From assembly GCF_038967635.1 (NCBI RefSeq), contig NZ_CP152413.1, positions 3,658,001 through 3,722,000 on the forward strand: a stretch of 64,000 bases of DNA. Reading direction: 5' to 3'. The position numbers and the translations under genes are program-made. Of this stretch, positions 57,062 through 64,000 are shown in pieces (within the stretch, counting starts at the first letter, position 1; the number at the start of each line of letters is the position of its first letter). Below the pieces are notes generated by a model. It did not search any database. It had not been told where the DNA came from and was given only the letters and a program-made list of their open reading frames with translations. Origin of the DNA: Bradyrhizobium sp. B124. GTDB taxonomy: Bacteria; Pseudomonadota; Alphaproteobacteria; Rhizobiales; Xanthobacteraceae.

Positions 57062-57117
57062 GGAACAACTCCGGGCTGACCGCTTTTGAAACTGGAGCTT
57101 ATTCGGAGGAACGTTTG

Positions 57118-57375
57118 ATGAGAGCAGCGAAAGTCATTTTGGCGGCAGCCTTTGTCTTTGGATCGATTGCGGCCGCATCCGCGCAGGGCGGAGGTGGTGG
57201 TGCAGGCGGTGGAGGCGGCAATTCCCCCGCAGCGAAGAGCGGCCAAGGCGCTACCAGCAGTCCAGAATCCGTTAATCCCGCTGCGACCCTGAACGACACC
57301 AAGGAGCGGGGCGGATCCGGCAAGATGACCTCAAGCCGATCCCACAAGCACCGCAAGCACCATAGGACGGTGTGA
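57118..57375 (+). CDS. Gly-rich exported protein
   Basis: The 85 residues begin with a signal peptide (MRAAKVILAAAFVFGSIAAA SAQ), then a glycine run, NSPAAKSGQGATSSPESVNP and a basic His/Lys tail. CGGAGGAA precedes the ATG. It is likely periplasmic and unstructured; function unknown. It is the intact paralogue of the broken gene at 51806-52059. A weak EcfG-like element lies 32 bases upstream. Confidence 0.75.
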   Translation: MRAAKVILAAAFVFGSIAAASAQGGGGGAGGGGGNSPAAKSGQGATSSPESVNPAATLNDTKERGGSGKMTSSRSHKHRKHHRTV

Positions 57376-57498
57376 AATGACGCCGAGCCCGCCGCTCGGC
57401 TTCCATTTTCGGAACGCCGCGGTGCTCATGACTTGCTCGGTGTGCTCGGCTTAACGGTTTTGCTTGCCAGTGTAGCTGGACTTGTCGCCGCGCGTCAT
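57376..57498 (-). pseudogene. Dead copy of the KGG-type small protein
   Basis: The minus-strand frame reads MTRGDKSSYTGKQNR and then TAA; the intact copy at 36465 has MPRGDKSSYTEKQKRQAEHI. Beyond the stop AEHTE matches, and after a one-base shift HEHRGVPKMEAERRAR follows. The rest is missing at the border with the convergent Gly-rich protein gene. The copy has a stop, an indel and a truncation. Confidence 0.75.
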
Positions 57499-57558
57499 CG
57501 TGGTCGCACGATCCGGTTGGAATGAGGTTCCGGAAATAGCGGATGTGAATCGGGAACG

Positions 57559-57594
57559 AAAAAAAGCCGCCTTGGTTGGCGGCTTCTTTCTTTT
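57559..57594. terminator. Bidirectional rho-independent terminator
   Basis: AAGCCGCC (57564-57571) pairs with GGCGGCTT (57578-57585) around TTGGTT. CTTTCTTTT follows on the plus strand and a run of A precedes, giving a T-run on the minus strand. It separates the plus-strand Gly-rich gene from the minus-strand DUF1236 remnant. Confidence 0.7.
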
Positions 57595-57631
57595 GCAGGA
57601 AATATATCACCGGAGCAGTCGTGCGCGATCG

Positions 57632-57968
57632 TCACTCGACTTCCTGTACGACGGTCCGGGTCTGGGGATCGACGAGCATCACGCGCTCGCCAGAATAGAT
57701 ATAGCGATACCGAGTGAGCGAAGGTCCCCAATCGGCCGGCACTGCTTCGAGCTCGACTTCGCGCGGCACAACCGACGACGATCCTCTCCCGCGTTTCCAC
57801 CGGACGAATCTTGTGCTCGGCCACGTAATTGTGGATGCGCGTGCGGTACTGCGGTTCGATCTGCACAGTGGCTGCGTGTCCGGCACCGGTCGTGCCGACA
57901 ACCGTCTGAGCGAGGGCACCTGTTGACGCCAATATGGTAGCGATGGAAACCAGGAACAACTTTCTCAT
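57632..57968 (-). pseudogene. DUF1236 exported protein, frameshifted
   Basis: The frame from 57968 gives a signal peptide (MRKLFLVSIATILASTGALA) and YRTRIHNYVAEHKIRPVETR ERIVV. After one shift near 57775 the second frame reads VPREVELEAVPADWGPSLTR and YRYIYSGERVMLVDPQTRTV to the stop at 57632. Together they match DUF1236 (repeat with VPxxVELxxVPxxWGPxxxxYRYxY). One indel separates them. GAGGAGGAC precedes the ATG. Confidence 0.8.
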
Positions 57969-58585
57969 GTTGTCCTCCTCTCCGCTGTATGCGGAGTTTC
58001 AAGAACAATGAGAGCAAATTGGATTGTTCCTCATCAGAATCCAGATCACGACTCACCTCTTGTTCGCGCCGTTGAACCTATGGCGTTGGACGTGACTTTG
58101 CTATCGAGTGGAGCGACCGCCATGAATGCATCGAGCGTTGGGTGGCGCGCCAGCTGTCCAGTTGGCCCGCGTCAAAGTGCGCAATCGCAACCTTGTCCGT
58201 CTCTACGCCGGAGGCCCCGAGGATGACTTGTAGTAATGCGGAATTCGCCGGGGTGCGCCCCTATTGCTCAGAATGCCACGGTACGAAGACGATAACGTCC
58301 GGGCGCTGGCCCTGGTTCACATCAACTGGCGCGGCAAGCTAGACGTGGGTCGAGGCGGGCTGGCCGGAGCGCCGGGACAGACCCATGCGATGAGCCGCCG
58401 GGGTTGGACGCCGCGCGACCAAACCACTGATCGCATTCGGGCGTGGAAAGGGGCGGAGATTTGCAGGCAGACTCGTCCCGAGATGCTGAGCGCAACGCTC
58501 CTCCCAAGCACATGGACAAGATTCCAGCGATAGCCACCCGGAGGGCGCGGCCAATTCTAACTGCCAATGCAGAGCCGGGTTACAA
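57969..58585. other. Intergenic stretch, no gene recognised
   Basis: About 600 bases; short frames on both strands without start signals or family resemblance. Confidence 0.45.
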
Positions 58586-59639
58586 TCATAACTCCAACTT
58601 TTGCTGGGGGCGCTTTTCTGCCTTTATCAGCTTTTGATAGCAACTTTTGTAGTCTTCCGACATCCTCCTCGCCGAGAAGCACTCCTCGAACCGGGCCCGG
58701 ATTTTGCGCCTACCAGCCCTGGCAGATCGCGGATCGCACGGATTGCCTGTTCAGCATTATCCACAATGAACCCCGTCACGCCATGCTCGATCACTTCCGG
58801 GACCGACCCAGCACGGTAGGCGATCACAGGCGTCCCGCAAGCCAGCGCCTCGATCATGACCAAGCCGAAGGGCTCCGGCCAATCGATAGGGAATAGAAGT
58901 GCGGCCGCTTCACTTAGGAATGGCCGCTTTTTTGAGTCGTCCACCTCGCCGACGAGTTGAACTGGCTTGTCGTCGATATGCGGCTCGATGTGCTTCTTGA
59001 AATAGGCGGATTCCCCTCTGGGTAGCTTGGCAGCGATGCGCAGCGGCAGTCCGGCTGCGCGCGCGATGTGGATTGCATCGTCCGGTCCCTTCTCAGCCGT
59101 CAAGCGGCCAAGAAACGCCAGATAGGTGCCCTGTTCGTAACTTGGACGAAACAGGTCCAACGGAAGCCCGTGCTGGATCGTGCCAATCCAGTTTGCATCG
59201 GGAAGCGATCGTCGCTGGCTGTCGGAGATCGAGATGAATGGCGCACTTGGATATGCTTGAATGACGTCGGGAAGTCCCGGAAGGTCGAGCCGGCCATGCA
59301 TCGTGGTGACGAACGGCACGCCGATCCGGCTAAGTAACGGAAGCGGCAGCCAGTCGACATGCGAATGGATTATGTCGAATTCGCCAGACCGTTCCGCGAT
59401 CGCTTCGAGCAGGAGCGCGTAAGCGGCGTTGGCATCGACGCCCTTTCGTCCAAGACGCAGTGCGCGAGGCAACACCGGATGGAGCTTGCCTTTGGTTCGT
59501 GAATCGCCACTTGCGAACAAGGCAACGTCATGTCCAAGCTCGACCAGCTCGTCCACCAACCAGGCGACCACCCGCTCTGTGCCGCCATAGAGCTCGGAGG
59601 AACGCTTTCAGCCAGAGGAGCAAGCTGGGCTATTCGCAT
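58586..59639 (-). pseudogene. GT4 glycosyltransferase with frameshifts at both ends
   Basis: The start [15 protein letters not shown] is followed, one base short, by [20 protein letters not shown]; the family has PPKLYGGTE, so an A is missing near 59596. The frame then stays open for ~300 codons with [35 protein letters not shown], and the GT4 donor motif [20 protein letters not shown]. Near 58710 a second shift gives the usual tail [11 protein letters not shown]. It would transfer a sugar from a nucleotide donor. If either indel is an assembly error the gene is almost whole. Confidence 0.75.
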
Positions 59640-59642
59640 AGC

Positions 59643-59783
59643 CTATTCCCCCGCTCCGAGTATGGATCGCATGGCCAACACGACGATTGAAGAGAGCAAA
59701 TATGAGACGGCGAGGAGCGTCCAAACTGGCCGCGCGCCGCCCGTGACGATGCGCTCGAGCAGCCCTTCTCTGCGCGTTAACAT
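59643..59783 (-). CDS. 46-residue single-span membrane protein
   Basis: It reads MLTRREGLLERIVTGGARPV then WTLLAVSYLLSSIVVLAMRS. One C-terminal span with a basic N-terminus. Its ATG overlaps the stop of the gene before it (ATGTTAA), so translation is coupled. Its stop (TAG) lies 4 bases before the glycosyltransferase ATG. Middle gene of a three-gene operon. Confidence 0.7.
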   Translation of the reverse strand: MLTRREGLLERIVTGGARPVWTLLAVSYLLSSIVVLAMRSILGAGE

Positions 59784-59986
59784 TCGTCGTCGGGAAGTCG
59801 CGTGAGATAGGCCAGTCCAAAGCTTGCAATCTCCTCCGCATCGCCTTTGCGAACCTCCCACCCTGCATACAGATGACGTTCAAGGAGACAGCGGCGGATA
59901 TCCGAGGCATCGACCTCCGAATGGGTAGCGCGGAAAACGGACCAGGCGGTGTCGACAGCTGTCCGCAACGTGCCTGCTTCTGCCAT
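59777..59986 (-). CDS. Small conserved hypothetical protein
   Basis: The 69 residues read MAEAGTLRTAVDTAWSVFRA then DIRRCLLERHLYAGWEVRKG and ASFGLAYLTRLPDDEC. The DxRRCLLERHL segment marks a short rhizobial family of unknown role, with helical pattern and no membrane span. It is the first gene of the operon with the membrane micropeptide and the glycosyltransferase. Confidence 0.7.
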   Translation of the reverse strand: MAEAGTLRTAVDTAWSVFRATHSEVDASDIRRCLLERHLYAGWEVRKGDAEEIASFGLAYLTRLPDDEC

Positions 59987-61144
59987 TCACAAAGCTCCAA
60001 GCGCGTAGGTATCATTCGCTGGTAACTCGGGATCGGGGCGAAAGTTGCTACTTTCTCCCGATCCGGGAAAACAGCTGCGACCACCCTGGCCACGTCTGAG
60101 CCTCTCCGGCGGACCAGGCCCTGGCGCAGCCTGCTACCCGTCTGCGGATCTGCAACACCCCTCGACCAAGCCTATTTTTTGCGTCGTGATTCTCGGCGTG
60201 GCCCCCAATCCAGCAAGAAGCAGCGGAAAGCTTCAGTCAAGGTATCTACCTAGGTCGCCCCCGTCCTGTCGTTCACGCCGTCGCCGTTGTCAACGAATGG
60301 TCAGATGGCCGGTACCGCGACGGTCGTGCCTGACGCATAGCTCGATCATGGATCAGCGAGCATAATGTACGGGGTGGCGGGCTCAGCGGATTGGCCGTCT
60401 AAGGCGGCCTGCACTGAGCTGCAGTAGCTTGCGTTCTGTGCGAACGCCGTCTTTTCGATTTACCGACGGCCACCACGAACTTCGGGTCCCTACGACAGCG
60501 GCGGAGCGCGATCTAGGCGTGTTCGCGCGAGCCCGCACGCTTCCCGACGCTAGGGCTGCCGAAAACGCAAGAAGGGCCATCACGGCCGCGGGAATGAGCG
60601 GTATGGCTGGGTGAGGCTGACAAAAATCCCAGAAATTATCATGTCCCGAGTTGTGCCTGCAGAAAGCCGCAGTCGGGCTCCTCCTTCACGGCGTGGACCC
60701 GGCACCGATCATCAGAAGGGGAAGTGGGAAAACCCCGAACAGCCGCAGGACAAGCACCGCAACCGCAGTTCCCGCAGCGATTGTCTACATCGGGTTTCTA
60801 TGGCTTGCTGCTTGAGAGATGCCAGCCTAGGGTTTTTCGGACGATAAACTCTGAGACTTGATCCCCTGCGGAGAGACCTTGCAGCGCAGGTCTTCTGCGG
60901 TGTCGCTGATTGCGGAGGGCCTCCTTTGCCTTTTGCGACACCCAACGACGCCCCCCCCGACGGCGAGGCAATAGGCCCGGCAAGGCCCCGGAATCGCCAA
61001 CAGCCCCGCCGACGATGCCGAGGGCGAAAACTAGCTCCGCGAAAGGACTTGCGGCTTCAAGACCTCGGCTGCCCGAGAGCGCCTGTCCTCGCGCCCACGC
61101 CGCCGCGTTCTATGCGCGGCGCCGGGGCGTACCGTCTCATCCTT
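59987..61144. other. Long intergenic stretch, no gene recognised
   Basis: About 1.15 kb. Frames on both strands are Arg/Pro/Ser-rich and lack start signals. It may be decayed beyond recognition. Confidence 0.4.
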
Positions 61145-61170
61145 GGAACGTTTTGCCACTTCATCCTGTT
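61145..61170 (+). promoter_or_regulatory. EcfG-like promoter (GGAAC-N17-TGTT)
   Basis: GGAAC at 61145-61149 and TGTT at 61167-61170, 32 bases before ATG 61203. Confidence 0.5.
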
Positions 61171-61202
61171 CCATAAAAGGCAATCACCGAGGGAGACATG
61201 AG

Positions 61203-61598
61203 ATGAAGAAAATCTTCGCTATTGGGCCTCTGCTAGCCGTCGCAATGGTAACCGGCGCATTCGCCGCGACGACCGTCCTAAAGGAGGGGCCAAGGGAAAG
61301 TTGGACTGTGACGAATTACTACAAGCAGGCCGTATACGATCCGAAGGAAAGCAAGATCGGCGATATCGACGACGTCCTCGTCGACAAGTCCGGGAAGATC
61401 ACGGGTCTCGTGATCGGCGTCGGCGGCTTTCTCGGAGCCGGCGAGAAGGATGTCATTGTGCCATTCACGGCAGTCAAGACCACCAAGAAGAATGACAAAT
61501 GGTGGTTGACCCTGGATGAAACAAAGGACGACCTGAAAGGCGCTCCGGGCTTTAAGTACGACCGCACCAGCACCACCTGGGTGCCCGAGACGAAGTAG
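61203..61598 (+). CDS. Exported PRC-barrel domain protein
   Basis: The 131 residues start with a signal peptide (MKKIFAIGPLLAVAMVTGAF AA). The PRC-barrel follows: AVYDPKESKIGDIDDVLVDK, SGKITGLVIGVGGFLGAGEK and DVIVPFTAVK, ending with WWLTLDETKDDLKGAPGFKY. Family members occur in envelope stress and photosynthetic or ribosome-maturation proteins; exported forms in rhizobia have no proven role. GAGGGAGAC precedes the ATG. A different PRC-barrel copy at 6.2 kb is broken. Confidence 0.85.
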   Translation: MKKIFAIGPLLAVAMVTGAFAATTVLKEGPRESWTVTNYYKQAVYDPKESKIGDIDDVLVDKSGKITGLVIGVGGFLGAGEKDVIVPFTAVKTTKKNDKWWLTLDETKDDLKGAPGFKYDRTSTTWVPETK

Positions 61599-61671
61599 CG
61601 CGATATCAGCGAACGCGAGGCGTGGTGTAGCTGGCGGCGGTCACCGCGTTCACCGGTAGGAGCCGGGTCGG

Positions 61672-61855
61672 TCAGCTGGCGATAGCCGGAAGACTGACTG
61701 TTGGATCATCGCTCAACGGCGCGATGGTTTCCAGTGTCATGTAGCGGGCGCGCTGGACCGCCGACTCATCGTTCTGTTCGAGCAGGATCCCGCCGATGAG
61801 GCGGACGATGGCATCCTCGTTGGGGAAGATGCCGACCACCTCGGTCCGCCACTTG
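61672..61855 (-). mobile_element. IS256-family transposase, C-terminal remnant
   Basis: The frame reads EVVGIFPNEDAIVRLIGGIL then LEQNDESAVQRARYMTLETI and PLSDDPTVSLPA, the highly conserved end of IS256/Mutator-type transposases in Bradyrhizobium. Similarity stops near 61855, where another gene remnant begins on the other strand. No catalytic residues remain. Confidence 0.75.
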
Positions 61856-61881
61856 AACCAAGAAAAATGGAAAGGAAAAAA

Positions 61882-62711
61882 ATGTCCGAAGTCCCACTGT
61901 CTGCAGCTGATCTGCGGACGCATTTGGATGAGCAAATTGGGTTCTTGGAACCGACCCTCAGCCAAATCGTTCGACGAAGGCTATGAGGACGAAGCGAAAC
62001 GCCTCGCGGTTACGTTGCGCGTCCTGCTTCACGAAACGAGGAACTCGCACTCGGCACTCGGTCAGCTCGGTTCACTCGACCGCTCAACTACCGACACATC
62101 AATGGCCTTTGATCCGTCTAACCAGCTGTCGCACGGCGGCCTTGTTTTCGCCGCTGTCGGCCGCCCCGGTTGCGCAGCTTGATGATGTGCCATGAGCAAA
62201 CAGGTGCCGTTCGACGAATGGTGGGGCGCACCGGTCTTGGTTGATGCCACCCGCAACATCTTAACCGCAAAGACCTCGTGCTGACCGCTGCCAATCAAGA
62301 TGGTGGTGCATATGTAGACCCAGCACTCGATGAGGCTTATCTCAGCTTATCGAAGGGGACTTTTATGCGCGCCTTCAGGGTGGAGAATGGCAACAGTGCC
62401 CACTCGAAGCGCCGGAGCGCGCAGCTATTCGGCAAGTTGCGCGCGAGGTCCTCAAAACACTGAAGCCGGGTTACGGTAAGAACCCGTCTCACCAAGCAGA
62501 TGTTATTGCGGGTGGGATGTCCTTGGTCGTGGGCGAGCCGAGCACGTTACAGCTGGAGATGCATAAGGCAGGGAGAGAACTGGCGACTAAGAGACCGGCT
62601 GCGAGTACGAAATCGGTCGAAACCAGCCTTGCACTTGTGGCAGCGGAAGAAAGTTCAAGCACCATCACGGGCCCCTCACCTGAAGCTCCGGACGAAAGAC
62701 GACCAAGCTGA
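61882..62711 (+). pseudogene. Conserved hypothetical protein, multiple frameshifts
   Basis: Pieces in order: MSEVPLSAADLRTHLDEQIG, KSFDEGYEDEAKRLAVTLRV LLHETRNSHSALGQLG, VPFDEWWGAPVLVD, LVLTAANQDGGAYVDPALDE, AIRQVAREVLKTLKPGYG. They match, in order, an intact ~230-residue protein I recall from rhizobia (EAKRLA, NQDGGAHVDPALD, EVLxxLKPGY). Four or more indels break it. A perfect GGAAC-N16-CGTT lies inside at 61947-61971 and is probably chance. Confidence 0.65.
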
Positions 62712-62809
62712 AGCGTACCGACCTCACATGGCGAAACGCGGGATCAGCACCGGCCGCCGCCAACTGCGCAGATGATGTACTGCACCGCCCTGGTGCCGGA
62801 AGCCATTGC

Positions 62810-62843
62810 AAAAGGCCTCCACCGGATCTACCGGCAGAGGCCT
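62810..62843 (-). terminator. Rho-independent terminator
   Basis: On the minus strand AGGCCTC pairs with GAGGCCT, with an inner CCGGTAGATCCGG hairpin, followed by TTTTGC. It ends the small exported protein gene at 62903-63130. Confidence 0.55.
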
Positions 62844-62902
62844 GGCGGGTGGATGGCGTGAGGCTGAAACTGTCAGGTGTCACCCCAAGGACCCGAGTTC
62901 GC

Positions 62903-63130
62903 TTAGTTCGACGTGCAGACCTTGACGGTCTTCATGCCAGTTTCAGCTTCAGCCCTGGTCTTGTAAACAGTGTCACCGCTCACAACGGCCGTTTCCGTGG
63001 TGGTGGGCTTCGTTTCAGTGATCGTGCACTTCTTGGTCTTGGCGTCTTGCACAACATAAAAGCCTTCAGCAAAGGCAGGCGCAGCGACTGCCGTCATGAG
63101 CGCGGCGGCAACAAGGGTCTTCAACTTCAT
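62903..63130 (-). CDS. Small exported protein
   Basis: The 75 residues begin with a signal peptide (MKLKTLVAAALMTAVAAPAF AEG), then FYVVQDAKTKKCTITETKPT and VVSGDTVYKTRAEAETGMKT with two Cys that could pair. I recall this family as abundant in Bradyrhizobium; it is likely periplasmic. GGAGGAGG precedes the ATG. An EcfG-like promoter (GGAAC-N16-TGTT) lies 45 bases upstream, back to back with that of the next gene. Confidence 0.8.
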   Translation of the reverse strand: MKLKTLVAAALMTAVAAPAFAEGFYVVQDAKTKKCTITETKPTTTETAVVSGDTVYKTRAEAETGMKTVKVCTSN

Positions 63131-63174
63131 TCCGTCCTCCTCCAGTAGCGCAGGCTTCAGCCTGTCTGCGAAAC

Positions 63175-63199
63175 AACAAAGAAAATTGCCACTTGTTCC
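63175..63199 (-). promoter_or_regulatory. EcfG-like promoter (GGAAC-N16-TGTT)
   Basis: On the minus strand GGAAC is at 63199-63195 and TGTT at 63178-63175, driving the exported protein gene. Confidence 0.55.
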
Positions 63200-63207
63200 T
63201 GACGCTC

Positions 63208-63232
63208 GGAACAGCGCGAGGACCTCCGCGTT
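63208..63232 (+). promoter_or_regulatory. EcfG promoter, perfect match (GGAAC-N16-CGTT)
   Basis: GGAAC at 63208-63212 and CGTT at 63229-63232, 31 bases before ATG 63264. Confidence 0.7.
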
Positions 63233-63263
63233 GAGCTTCGAACTTGCAATTGGAGAAGAGCGA

Positions 63264-63353
63264 ATGGATGGCCGTGTAGAGGCGAGGATTGTCGGTTTGG
63301 CTATCGCGGCCGTATACGTTTGCTTAATGCTCGCTGCCCTGGGCTCTGCATAG
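63264..63353 (+). CDS. 29-residue membrane micropeptide
   Basis: It reads MDGRVEARIVGLAIAAVYVC then LMLAALGSA, one hydrophobic helix. GGAGAAGA precedes the ATG and a perfect EcfG promoter lies 31 bases upstream. Function unknown. Confidence 0.65.
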   Translation: MDGRVEARIVGLAIAAVYVCLMLAALGSA

Positions 63354-64000
63354 GAGCGATCAATTGGGCACCGGCTAGCTACCGCTTCCTGCGCCCTTCT
63401 GTTCGCGACGATGCTCATGCTATGCAGCCATTGGTTTGTGGGCAGTCGCGCATCCAGCCTCACGTTCCAGCCAGTTGCTTTTCGCGGCATGCGCTAGCCG
63501 CGTCTAATTGCTGCCGTCACGGCCGATTAGGGCGCCCGTTAGTTGATTATTTAGGTGGTCGTATAAAATGGATGCTGGTGGTGCTTGTTGGCGGTATCAC
63601 GCCGGTTAACGCTGATCTTGAGAAGTTCTCCGACTGCCTTACTGCTGAAGAGCAAATGCGTAGGCATTATGCAGACGCGTTTGAGGCATGGGACCGCTCC
63701 GCTGCATCGATTCGAGCGGCACCGAGACTATGCAAGGGCGCGGGATATGCAGGCAAAACGCTTGCTGTCCAATTCCGGCACGTGCGTTCCACACGGTTCG
63801 GGCGAAACCATGTCAACGACTGCAAACTCACAGCAGCCCACACCGCCGGCCGCGTCGCCCACGACCCGTTAAGTTAAAGGTGTCGGGCGCTGTGTGAGGT
63901 GGGTGCATTGGCGAGAGACGGCGTTGTCGTTCCCCTCTTAAGTTGATTCCTTTGCAGGGTTTCAATTTCAGTTTCGATCTTGCGGGGGTTTCATTCGCCG
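63354..64000. other. Right end of the window, no gene recognised
   Basis: Frames at 63569-63877 include RRHYADAFEAWDRSAASIRA and, in another phase, SNSGTCVPHGSGETMS. They could be pieces of one broken gene but I do not recognise it. Confidence 0.3.

Noticed and set aside
61947..61971. Perfect GGAAC-N16-CGTT in the 61.9-kb remnant
   Set aside because: It sits within coding sequence of the remnant with no start codon suitably downstream.

Overview
The window looks like accessory chromosome of an alphaproteobacterium of the Bradyrhizobium type. The reasons are the roughly 60% GC content, many small proteins of families I know from Bradyrhizobium (DUF6894, DUF3606, DUF2934, PhnA-like, PRC-barrel, DUF1236, Gly-rich exported proteins), a tRNA-Arg(TCT), IS630/IS5/IS256-type elements, and repeated promoter matches to the EcfG general-stress sigma factor (GGAAC-N16/17-CGTT).

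Layout. 1-9 kb: end of an Hsp20 gene, a truncated hybrid kinase, tRNA-Arg, HNH nuclease scraps, a ClpP-fold peptidase and many tiny genes. 9-17.5 kb: dead NHEJ genes (Ku, LigD), a FAD/Rieske oxidoreductase divergent from a DUF892-pyrophosphatase pair, and a UvrA paralogue. 17.5-31 kb: remnants of SCO, isochorismatase-like, MFS (two), MgtC and MscS genes around an intact thiamine-diphosphate enzyme, a DUF72 protein, a YihY-family membrane protein with its partner, and a PhnA-like cluster. 31.5-38 kb: a large KatE-type catalase, a HAD hydrolase, a CYTH/CHAD protein, a KGG-type small protein and a deleted SDR. 38.9-44.8 kb: an IS5-like remnant, a very GC-rich SDR plus SAM/cyclase/AAA regulator, and an IS630 element. 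45-50 kb: a dead P450, a Crp/Fnr regulator, an aspartokinase stub and a DUF3606 operon. 50-64 kb: small stress-type genes, a divergent NarL-type two-component pair, a glycosyltransferase operon, a PRC-barrel protein and an IS256 remnant.

Two things unify the region. First, intact genes fit a general stress and stationary-phase regulon (catalase, DUF892, UvrA-like, small membrane and exported proteins). Many start 25-50 bp downstream of EcfG-type promoters, some divergent or palindromic. Second, about thirty genes are broken by frameshifts, nonsense codons, internal deletions or truncation, while the longest genes (851, 746, 707 and 595 codons) are open throughout. I infer real gene decay in a stress-gene island, possibly with some assembly indels. 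The sequence alone cannot separate the two for single-base cases. All family calls are from memory of protein families and reading of the translations; no database search was run.
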